From Chrysochromulina parva (lineage: Eukaryota; Haptophyta; Prymnesiales; Chrysochromulinaceae): 14,533 bases of DNA. The position numbers and the translations under genes are program-made. Shown in pieces: positions 7,796-14,533 of the stretch (positions within the stretch are counted from its first letter, which is position 1; each line of letters opens with the position of its first letter). The notes below the pieces were generated by a model. The model was not told where the DNA came from. It saw only the letters and a list, made by a program, of their open reading frames with translations, and ran no database searches. Location: positions 1 through 14,533 of the forward strand of contig PJAB01001431.1 in the NCBI GenBank assembly GCA_002887195.1. Reading direction: 5' to 3'.

Positions 7796-8860
7796 TCAGG
7801 CGTGTGTGCGACGCATCGTCTCAAACACGCCAAAGGCCTGCCTCACCTCGTCCAGCGACGGGCACTGCTTTCTCTCGAGCCGCTCGAGCGCATCCCTCCC
7901 AAGCACACAACGCAGCGCCGTCTCACCCAGCATTTGCTCCACCAGGACGAGGTTGTCGCCCTGATCGTCCGGCACGGCCGCGTCCACCTTGATGGCGTAG
8001 TGAGGAGGGCCTCGCGCCTTGCATGCATCGAACACCGCGAGCGCCCGCCCAAACTGCCTCGTGAGCGTCGGCGCATCCATCCGAAGAAGGCCGGCGTCCT
8101 TCAGGTCCAAGAGCTTGATGTGGTCGCCCATCAACCAGCCGGCGCGCGCGCGGTCGATCAGATCGCTGTCGGAGGCATCGAGTACGCTGGGGCACCGGAA
8201 CGAGTACGCACGCTCCTCCATCTCGAGCAGCTCCGACAAGACCTCGGGCCGGCCGTTGGGGCCGATGCGAGTGATGGTCAGCGTGGCTTCGACGCCGTGC
8301 TGATGGTACGTGACACCGCCCGACTTGTCGCACGAGACGAGCACCAGGCGCGAGTAGTTGGGCTCGTCCGAAAAGGCACGAAGCGTGCCGTCCAGGACTC
8401 CCGCACAGATGGCGTCGACCAGCTTCACGGCGGGGACGGCGCTGCCCTGTAAGGTGGTGCTTGTCGCCATCGGCGCCGGCCGCACGTGCTGCGCCAGCAC
8501 CTTGACGTGCTCCCGATCCAGGCCCGCTGCCTCGGCCGCCTCGACGGCGGCCATCGCCGTGGCCGAGACAGCGGCCGAGACAGCGGGGGCCGCGAGGCAT
8601 GTGCGCTTGTGCACGGCCCACGCGGCGCGTTGGCAGCCCGCCGAGCAGTAGCACACGCACTTGCAACGCGAGCAGCGCAAGCGTGCGCCAGGGCGGTTGC
8701 ACTGGGCGCACTGCTTGCTGCCAGTTGGCGCGGCGTCGTCGCTGCTGTTGATGATGATGGCTTCCTCGAGCGCCACCGTCTTGGCACCGCCGTGCTTGGC
8801 GATGGCCTCCTCGCGCGCCGCCTTGGCACGATGCGGGTCGTCGAAGAGCTCGAGAGGCAT
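7796..8860 (-). CDS. MYND zinc-finger protein of unknown function
   Basis: Single uninterrupted frame of 354 residues from the first ATG (8860). A complete MYND zinc finger sits at residues 51-88: C51-x2-C54, C63-x2-C66, C72-x3-C76, then H84-x3-C88, exactly the MYND spacing. MYND fingers bind proline-rich peptides and usually mediate protein-protein contacts, often in chromatin or cytoplasmic adaptors. An acidic/Lys N-terminus precedes it and an Ala-rich linker follows (about 90-115). The C-terminal 230 residues are mixed and well folded in appearance (LVLVSCDKSGGVTYHQHG, LLDLKDAGLLRMDAP) but match no domain I know; no SET domain is seen. It is head-to-tail with the kinase gene, 192 bp apart, with no sign of co-transcription. 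Confidence 0.85.
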   Translation of the reverse strand: MPLELFDDPHRAKAAREEAIAKHGGAKTVALEEAIIINSSDDAAPTGSKQCAQCNRPGARLRCSRCKCVCYCSAGCQRAAWAVHKRTCLAAPAVSAAVSATAMAAVEAAEAAGLDREHVKVLAQHVRPAPMATSTTLQGSAVPAVKLVDAICAGVLDGTLRAFSDEPNYSRLVLVSCDKSGGVTYHQHGVEATLTITRIGPNGRPEVLSELLEMEERAYSFRCPSVLDASDSDLIDRARAGWLMGDHIKLLDLKDAGLLRMDAPTLTRQFGRALAVFDACKARGPPHYAIKVDAAVPDDQGDNLVLVEQMLGETALRCVLGRDALERLERKQCPSLDEVRQAFGVFETMRRTHA

Positions 8861-9360
8861 GGGCAAACGCCTTCTCCTCGGCTCGCGGGGCCGTTAGGGG
8901 CCCGTTACACCCTTCGCCGCGATGGGGGCGGTCGACTTGATGAGAGTTTCGCGCCCGACGCGGCGCGACGCGGTATTCCGGCCGAACAGATTAAGCTCGA
9001 CAGGCAAGGGCGAAGTGATCAGAGATCACTCACCGGACACCCACACAGACTACATTTTAACTACATTAGTTCATTACTTCTATTACTACAGTATTACTAC
9101 ATGTACCCTTCTAAACTACCTTCAACGTTCAACTGTGTGTGTCGGAGAACTCTGAACTGTGTGCTGTGTGCGCGATATCATTAACTTCAATGACAAGGCC
9201 GAGCGGCTCCAAGCGGCTCCGAGTCTCGTGTAGATATGAATGAAACGCATCTCGCATGTTGAAGCGGTTGTAACGCTGCAAACGTCAAGTTGAAGTGCCG
9301 GCAATCAATGAACCTCACGAGCTACCATACGGTTTGCGCGGGAATTACTTTATTTACAAT
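8861..9360. other. Intergenic, with an AT-rich island
   Basis: This is 5' of the MYND gene and 3' of IFT27. From about 9045 to 9120 the sequence turns AT-rich (TACATTTTAACTACATTAG, repeated ATTAC words), very unlike the GC-rich surroundings. A near-duplicated GCGGCTCCAAGCGGCTCC lies near 9203-9220. No coding frame is supported. Confidence 0.45.
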
Positions 9361-10037
9361 CTATGGCTGATCCGCCCCTCCCGCGAAAGCCTTAGCCAGC
9401 TCTACGAAGGGCTCGTCGCACGCGTGCCCGTCGAGCGCGGACGTCTCAAAGTACGGCATATTCATGCTCGCAGCCATGCGCTGGCCCACTTGCCGGTTGA
9501 TCACGATGCGCTCGCGCAGATCCACCTTGTTGGCCACGACAGCACCGGGAAGGCCCTCCGCGCCGGTCGCCTCGAGCAGCCGGCTGTACCAGTTGCCACA
9601 CGCCTCGAAGGTGTGGCCGCGCGTCACATCGTACACGAGCAGCACCGCCTTGGTGCCCTCGCAGTAGGAGCCGAACATCTCACTGAAGATGTCCTGGCCA
9701 CCAACGTCGAAGCAATGAAACTCGACAGCGTCCGTGGTTCCCGGCACTGTGACGGCCTTGACGCAGAAATCGACGCCACAAGTCATATTGTACGCCTTGG
9801 GGAAGCGCTGCCCGTTGGAGTGGAACATCTGCGTGAGCGCCGTCTTGCCCACCGCGGGGTCGCCGATCTGCAAGCATTCACAAAGGTTTGAAGACGATGA
9901 GAGCGGATTTGTTTGGGGGGCTGAGGAGGGGTTGGAGGAGAATTGCACGCTCGCGAGTGCAGGGCGTCGAGTTCCGCTCGGCGTGTGCGTACAATCGCCA
10001 GCTTTGGGCGCGCCACGATCTTGGCGGGCTTCTCCAT
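9361..10037 (-). CDS. IFT27: IFT27 (RABL4) small GTPase, intraflagellar transport complex B
   Basis: Rab-like GTPase that pairs with IFT25 in IFT-B and links BBSome cargo to intraflagellar transport. Exon 1 (10037-9993) encodes MEKPAKIVARPKLAI; a 125-nt GT-AG intron (9992-9868, phase 0) follows; exon 2 (9867-9361) resumes with IGDPAVGKTALTQMF. In the 183-residue product (human: 186) the P-loop GDPAVGKT is 17-24, switch II is DVGGQD (69-74; Rabs have DTAGQ), NKVD is 128-131 and ETSA 156-159. No C-terminal prenylation cysteines exist, as expected for IFT27 and unlike true Rabs. FSEMF, LVYDVT and LPG-VV-NK match IFT27 rather than other RABL proteins. An upstream in-frame ATG at 10088 would add 17 residues with a CPRC motif; the 10037 ATG has A at -3 and G at +4 and gives the usual length. 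Confidence 0.92.
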
Positions 10038-10298
10038 CCTATGGAGTCCTTGGAGACGTTGGCGGCACCTCGGGCAGTTCACACTCATCGCGGCTGTTAA
10101 GTGAAAAGTCCATTCTTTGACTTGAATCACTGTCACTGAGGAAGCGCGATTCTGCTCTCGCATATATTTCTTATCGCTCGGGTTTCCCGACGCGCCGTCG
10201 CCGTCGCCGTGCCGCCCGAAAAAAGTGAGCGGCGGTTGTGGCGATGGCGTCGCTGGAGAGCCGTGGAGGCGGCGGCTTTTGAACAAGGCGAGCGAGCG
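10038..10298. promoter_or_regulatory. Shared divergent promoter region (IFT27 / small membrane protein)
   Basis: The two start codons face away from each other about 261 bp apart, so both promoters must lie here or overlap the leaders. A TATA-like CATATATTTC is at 10161-10170. A short upstream ORF (ATG at 10243, 11 codons) precedes the membrane-protein start. Promoter function is inferred from geometry only. Confidence 0.4.
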
Positions 10299-10661
10299 AT
10301 GCCTGGCCCCATCGTGCCACCCTCACTCAGCGCTACACCCAAGCGCCCGAGCCTCAAGAGCAGGGACGCCCTGCTTGACAACATGAGCCGCAGCAGCAGC
10401 ACGTGCGAAATGAGCCCGGTCGAGGATGGGTCCATCTTGGGCAAAGTGAAACGTGTCGTCCCCGCAAAGTTGAAGCGCAAAATGTCGTGGGGTGACGAGC
10501 GCGGCGAGCAGCTGCACATCGTGCACCACGTGTGGGACACACATTACCACACGCGGAGCTGCCTGCAACGACATTTGCAGTTCTGCTGCTTTTTCATAAT
10601 GGCGTTAACTCTTGCGCTGGTTATGGGCTTCCTGTTGGCAGCCGGCGCATTCGATGGGTGA
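10299..10661 (+). CDS. Small single-pass (tail-anchored) membrane protein
   Basis: 120-residue product from the first in-frame ATG. The N-terminal 90 residues are hydrophilic and Ser/Lys-rich. Near residues 58-80 is a basic patch followed by KMSWGDERGEQLHIV, a pattern resembling the short K-x-S-[FW]-x-D-x-x-G-x-x-L motifs of PP1-binding and other regulatory proteins. Residues 95-118 form one strongly hydrophobic helix (FFIMALTLALVMGFLLAAGA) ending two residues from the C-terminus, so a tail-anchored topology with the bulk in the cytosol is likely. There is no signal peptide. I recognise no family. It is divergent from IFT27 and convergent with the PPP1R36-like gene. Confidence 0.6.
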   Translation: MPGPIVPPSLSATPKRPSLKSRDALLDNMSRSSSTCEMSPVEDGSILGKVKRVVPAKLKRKMSWGDERGEQLHIVHHVWDTHYHTRSCLQRHLQFCCFFIMALTLALVMGFLLAAGAFDG

Positions 10662-11373
10662 CGCTGCTCGACCGTCGCCAGCGCTCTTTCACCATAGTTA
10701 GGCAAGCATATAGCGATAGGATGCCGATACGTACGTGTTCGCATGCGCATGCCACATGTGCAACGGTCCATGCTCCATGTGCAACAGTCCATTTTGTGCA
10801 TGCGCCGGCATAACACGAGCTTGCGAGCAGTCTGACGGCAGCTGCGAAGTTGTCAATATGTCTACAGGTGCTGGGTGGCTGTGCATGTAAAGTAGTATGT
10901 TTCAAATCCGTAAACGCTAAACCGCCAATGTGGTCACCGCCGGTAAGTCGTAACTCGGCATAACGGCAAACTGGCGTCGGTCCGGAGTCGCGACGGTACG
11001 TCGGACACGGGGCCTCCGGGGCTGTCGCGCCTCTCTCGCGCCGGTCTCAGACGAGCGCGCTGCGTGCCCACTGGACAAATCACGTCAGCATCGATCGTAG
11101 ACCAGTGGCACGGAAGAGAGCGAGCGTGAGCACTCAGCTGTGCACGCCGTGTACTCTGCCTTCTGCGCGTTATCTGCTCGTAACCATGCAGGATGGAGCG
11201 AACGGTCTTCGTCGGCGCGCCGTCCGCTGCGCACTCTGTAAGGGAGTGTGACGCGAGGCGCTTCCGAAGCCGAGCACTTCCGAAGCCGAGCCCTCCGTAA
11301 AGGAGTGTGACGCGAGGCGCGAGCTCTCCCGCGCGTGCGTGTGTGCGTGCGTGCGTGTGCGTCAGAAGTGCGC
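10662..11373. other. Intergenic between convergent genes, with short repeats
   Basis: This contains a perfect 12-bp palindrome GCATGCGCATGC (10741-10752), a direct repeat of CATGTGCAAC[G/A]GTCCAT (10755-10772 and 10776-10792) and the larger duplication listed at 11238-11320. Minus-strand frames over it (11085-11612) overlap the end of the PPP1R36-like gene and look like chance openings. No RNA gene was recognised. Confidence 0.45.
11238..11320 (+). repeat. Nested direct repeats
   Basis: GTAA[G/A]GGAGTGTGACGCGAG plus GCGC occurs at 11238-11261 and 11297-11320, enclosing two copies of TTCCGAAGCCGAG (11262-11274 and 11278-11290). It sits just downstream of the stop codon of the minus-strand PPP1R36-like gene, so it may lie in its 3'UTR. 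Confidence 0.8.
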
Positions 11374-12442
11374 TCAGCCGACAAAGGAGCTGAAGGAGCG
11401 TGAGGTCTCCTGCACGAGCGCCTCCATCGCATCCTCGCCATCGAGCATTGGCGCTTCGGTGGCGCCCGGTACGGCGCTTGTCGAGCCGCGGATGGAGCTG
11501 CGCATCGATGCGTGCGTCGTCGGCATCGTACCGCCGTATTCGCCGTCCTCGGTGTCGGTGTCAGCGTGATGCTCGGCCATGGTTTTGGCCAATTCGGCCT
11601 CGCGAGCGGCACGGTCCGTGGCCGTTGGGAAGATTTCGGAGATGATGGGCGAGCGCATCAGCAACGCCTTATGGATCGAGGAGCGCCTGGGCCCGCCACT
11701 GCCAGCCGCGCGTCCGAAGCCCTCGGCACCGCCGTGCTTCTCGTAGAGCTCCTTGAAGCTCACCTGCGCGCTGCTGTTGTTCTTTGCGCTGCTGTTCTTG
11801 CGCTGCGACAGGTTGAAATACTGTGAGCGGAAGACCCGATCAAGCTCATCCTCGATGGCGTGCCAGTGCTTGCGATTGTTGATCGAGAAGAGCACACGCT
11901 TCGAGAAGTCATAGAGCGACTCGAAGAATGCGCGCTCTTGCTGCGTGTTCGCGTAGTTCGAGTGCGTCAGCAGGATCGATGCGTATACGAGTGCAATGTC
12001 ACGACGCCGCGCGCGCTGCTCCATCTCCTTTTCAAGCAACAGCTTGCTCGCACCGGCGCCGGACGAGGCACCGCCCGTCGGGAAATGGTCCGGTTCTAGC
12101 CCGCTCGCGAGCGCGTCGCGCCGCTTCTCCGCTGACGCCGCCTCGTCCTCCTCAATCTTGCGCGCCTCGAAGTAGACAGCAAAGTACTCGATGCACGCAT
12201 GCAGGAAGGTGTCCATGGTATCGCTCTTGCAAAACTTCTTGAAAGCCGCGCTGTGGACCTTGTACTTCATCGCCGCGAGCACCATATCTGCGAGTGGCGA
12301 CGCGCGAGGGCGTTCGATGAGCGAAGTGGCCAACGGCGGCCGCATCAGCAGCGAAGGCGAGGGTGAGGGCGTCTCTCTCCGCACCCTTGTTGCGAGTTAG
12401 GCTCTCGCGCGGATTGGCGGGTGGAGCCTGCTTCCTGCTCAT
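11374..12442 (-). CDS. PPP1R36-like protein (putative protein phosphatase 1 regulatory subunit)
   Basis: The conserved-looking core runs from FKKFCKSDTMDTFLHACIEY through LVYASILLTHSNY, FFESLYDFSKRVLF and WHAIEDELDRVFRSQYFNL. This resembles the PPP1R36 family (testis/ciliary PP1 regulators), though I judge it from memory only. An RVLF sequence at residues 150-153 fits the PP1-docking RVxF pattern. Preferred model: exon 1 12442-12385 (MSRKQAPPANPRESLTRNK plus one base), 97-nt intron 12384-12288 (GTGCGG...TCGCAG), exon 2 12287-11374, with the codon GAT rebuilt across the junction; 323 residues. Without splicing the first ATG in the core frame is 12345. The C-terminal third is Ser/Ala/Gly-rich with a Glu/Asp cluster and looks disordered. 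Confidence 0.75.
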
Positions 12443-12645
12443 GGAACGGGACAGACGCGCGATCAGGGTCAGGCTGGCTTCGCAAGAGGGGCCGGGAGCG
12501 GTCGGCGCGCGCGCGCGCGCGCGCCGCCGCTCGGATGTGCTCACATGGCCATGGCCAACGATTTTTTCAATGTTTGATTTTCTTGCCCGTGGCTGGGCTC
12601 CTGTGTTAGAAACCACGCAGACACACGTTCACACGATTCACATTC
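12443..12645. promoter_or_regulatory. Divergent intergenic/promoter region with CG microsatellite
   Basis: About 200 bp separate the start codons of the minus-strand PPP1R36-like gene and the plus-strand YTH gene. A 20-base alternating GC run covers about 12505-12524, a sequence type that can form Z-DNA. No TATA box is evident. Promoter activity is inferred from position. Confidence 0.35.
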
Positions 12646-14533
12646 ATGCAACTCATCAGTGAGTTTCTCACGATGGTGCGAGCAGACGTGCAGTACTACC
12701 GACGATCGGCGGTGACGCGCTGACGCGACCGCCTCCTGACTGCTCCATAATCACAGGACGCATTGCTCGGCGACGACGACGAGGACGTGCTCGAGATCGC
12801 TCGGCGTGACTCACTGCCAGATGAGGCGAGGGTGCAGGAGAAGCGAGTGACTTCGAGGGAGGAGGTCGTGGAGACCACGAGGACCGTCGGTAATACGAGG
12901 ACTTTCGCATATGATGACCGCCATGGCCCCTGTCCACATGCGATCCAATACCATGCGATTGTAAGAAGCAAGTCTGCTCACCTAGCTGCTGCGCACGTCC
13001 TAAGGGCCGTCCGATGCCTGCATCTGCATTCGAGACGAAGCGTGTGTGGGTCACTGCTGCTTCTGACGTGATCTCATGCTGCGCTCGGCAGGCCCGCCGC
13101 CATCGTGTTCGGCCGCCGCGCCGATGACCGGCAGCGTCTCCACACGACCAGTGGCAGGCTCGACCCATGGCAGTGCCACGACCACCATGAGCACGGGCTC
13201 GAGCTGTGGGGACTCGACGGCCAGCTTGGCCTCGCAGCCAGGCGGCTCAGCTGGTCTTATCAGCGCGCCTCGGCAGCTGGGCGCCGGGCTGGGCGCCGTG
13301 CCCGATGTCCAGAAGGGTTGGCCATCACGCCGGCTGCCCGCAAACACGCGCTTCTTCGTCATCAAGTCCTTCTGTGCTCGCGATCTCAAGATCTCAATGC
13401 GTGCGCACACACCTGCATCTGCACCTGCATCTGTGCTCGCGATCTCAAGATCTCAATGCGTGCGCACACACCTGGCTCACTCGCGCCGTTCTGAGCACCT
13501 TGATGAGCGCCGTTCTGAGCGCGCGCGCGCGCCACCCACTCGTCTCGCGCTTTGGCCCTGAACACATGCCTCGCCCATCTCGCATGCATCTCCCTGAACA
13601 CATGCCTCGCCCATCTCGCATGTATCTCCCAGAGAAGGCGGTGTGGGCTACGCAGCCGCGCAACGAGCAGAAGCTGAACGCCGCGTTCAACGAGGCCGAG
13701 GCCGTCATCCTCTTCTTCAGCGTCAATGAGTCGCGAGCCTTCCAGGGATATGCGCGCATGGCGTCACGCACGGGCGAGGCGGGCACAGACGAGGACGTCT
13801 CCACGCTGTGGACTGGGGCGGAGGGCGACGTCAAGGCGCCGGCGTGGGGCAGCACTTTCAAGGTCAAGTGGCAGACCATATACGACCTGAGCTTCAACGA
13901 CGTGATGCACCTGCGCAACCCATATAATGAGGATAAGCCGATCAAGATTTCGCGCGACGGGCAGGAGGTAGAGCCAAGTGTCGGCCGGCAGCTGTGCCTG
14001 GCCATCGACGAGGGGTGCGTTGCCCACTCGATGGCTTGATTGCATCTGATGAGCTTGATTGCATCTGATGATCGATGATTGCCTGAGTGCCTCCCTAATT
14101 AGGTACGTGGCCAACCCGGCCAACTCGATGAAACGCAAGCGGCTAGAGGACCTTCAAGAGCCACCGCCCAAGCGTCCCGCCGATTGCGGCAAGGGCAAGG
14201 GCGCCTGGGGAAAGGGCGCCGCCGTGGGCACCGCTGTGGGTGCCGGCGGCGGCGACAAAGGTGGCGGTAAGAAGGGCGGCGGAAAGGGCGGCGGGAAGGG
14301 CGGCTGGCCGGGAGATTACGGCAGCGGTGGCGGCTGGCAGGGCGATGGCGGCGGCGGCTCGCAGGGTGGTGGCGGTGGCGGCTGGCAGGGTGGTGGCGGT
14401 GGCGGCTGGCAGGGTGGTGGCGGTGGCGGCTCGCAGGGCGATGGCGGTGGCGGCTGGCAGGGTGGTGGCGGTGGCGGCTGGCAGGGTGGTGGCGGTGGCG
14501 GCTGGCAGGGTGGTGGCGGTGGCGGCTGGCAGG
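12646..14533 (+). CDS. YTH-domain m6A RNA reader, partial (3' end outside window)
   Basis: RNA-binding protein whose YTH domain recognises N6-methyladenosine, closest in style to YTHDC1/CPSF30-L. Model: exons 12646-12711, 12757-12889, 13092-13400, 13633-14014 and 14103 onward, all introns GT-AG with matching phases (45, 202, 232 and 88 nt). The domain starts at TRFFVIKSFCARDLKISM, continues after splicing with QKAVWATQPRNEQKLNAAF, then FSVNESRAFQGYARM, WGSTFKVKW, LRNPYNEDKPIKISRDGQEV, and ends LCLAIDEGYVANP. W174, W229 and W241 stand where the aromatic cage residues of YTH domains lie. After a KRKR basic patch come Lys/Gly repeats and then GGGGGGWQ repeats to the window end. Exon 1 and the 45-nt intron are the weakest parts; an alternative start is ATG 13076, preceded by an in-frame stop, giving 61 fewer residues. 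Confidence 0.88.
13371..13474 (+). repeat. 59-bp tandem duplication spanning an exon end and splice donor
   Basis: About 45 bases (TCTGTGCTCGCGATCTCAAG onward, through the donor GTGCGCACACACCT) at 13371-13415 recur at 13430-13474. The first copy contains the last coding bases of the YTH exon and its donor at 13401; the second lies inside the intron with an identical donor at 13460. Confidence 0.9.
13558..13629 (+). repeat. 36-bp tandem duplication next to the YTH intron acceptor
   Basis: CTGAACACATGCCTCGCCCA and the following 16 bases occur at 13558-13593 and 13594-13629, differing by one base, immediately before the acceptor CCCAG (13628-13632). A third short duplication in the same intron is GCGCCGTTCTGAGC near 13485 and 13508. 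Confidence 0.9.
14034..14072 (+). repeat. 19-bp tandem duplication inside the last visible YTH intron
   Basis: GCTTGATTGCATCTGATGA occurs twice in tandem within the 88-nt intron (14015-14102). The unit includes CTGAT, a possible branch-site-like word, so the duplication may double a branch point. Confidence 0.8.
14335..14533 (+). repeat. 24-bp coding minisatellite (GGGGGGWQ repeats)
   Basis: Tandem units of GGTGGTGGCGGTGGCGGC followed by TGGCAG encode Gly6-Trp-Gln, with variants Gly6-Ser-Gln and GlyAspGly4. At least eight units are present and the array continues past the window. It lies in the C-terminal tail of the YTH protein and would make an aromatic Gly-rich disordered segment. Confidence 0.9.

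Noticed and set aside
7736..8452. Plus-strand ORF of 238 codons opposite the MYND gene
   Set aside because: Antisense shadow; the MYND frame has an exact zinc-finger pattern.
11085..11612. Minus-strand ORF of 175 codons overlapping the PPP1R36-like 3' end
   Set aside because: Different frame from the conserved core and running through duplicated 3' sequence.
12668..13168. Minus-strand ORF of 166 codons opposite the first YTH exons
   Set aside because: The plus-strand exons have matching splice phases leading into the YTH domain; the minus frame has no domain.
1..14533. Bacterial features (operons, Shine-Dalgarno sites, CRISPR, integrons)
   Set aside because: Gene content and spliced structure are eukaryotic; several apparent ORF starts are GTG/TTG only because a bacterial start rule was applied, so real starts were moved to ATG.

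Overview
This is a compact, GC-rich nuclear segment from a eukaryotic microbe. The evidence is eukaryotic protein families (a PH-domain AGC kinase, TRAPPC4, IFT27, a YTH reader, an ERI1-type exonuclease), genes broken by short GT-AG introns, no operons, and TTAGGG-type telomere-like motifs. IFT27 and a PPP1R36-like protein point to a cell that builds a cilium or flagellum. GC-rich codons and GTGCG-type splice donors would fit an alga such as a haptophyte, but the sequence alone does not fix the lineage.

Layout from left to right. 1-1137 (-): 3' part of a Gly/Pro-rich protein with a PI31-like patch, running off the window start. 1141-3455: a gene-poor stretch with a possible AP-complex mu fragment, three copies of a roughly 95-bp block inside a larger direct duplication, interstitial TTAGGG motifs, perfect hairpins and a 29-bp tandem repeat. 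3456-4336 (+): ERI1-like 3'-5' exonuclease. 4897-5379 (-): TRAPPC4, two exons. 5959-7603 (-): AKT-like PH-AGC kinase, two exons. 7796-8860 (-): MYND zinc-finger protein. 9361-10037 (-): IFT27, two exons. 10299-10661 (+): small membrane-anchored protein, divergent from IFT27. 11374-12442 (-): PPP1R36-like protein, two exons. 12646-end (+): YTH m6A reader with at least five exons, ending in a Gly-Trp-Gln minisatellite that leaves the window.

Splice models were built by hand from protein-family continuity and phase. Those of TRAPPC4, the kinase, IFT27 and the YTH-domain introns are strong because the two exons join inside conserved motifs. Those of the PPP1R36-like gene, the ERI1-like N-terminus and the first YTH exons are weaker.

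The genes do not form a pathway. Themes that recur are membrane/ciliary traffic (TRAPPC4, IFT27), phospho-signalling (AKT-like kinase, PPP1R36-like) and RNA control (ERI1-like nuclease, YTH reader). The oddest local structure is in the YTH gene, where tandem duplications copy an exon end with its splice donor and also a segment next to the acceptor. I saw no CRISPR array, tRNA, rRNA or recognisable transposase.
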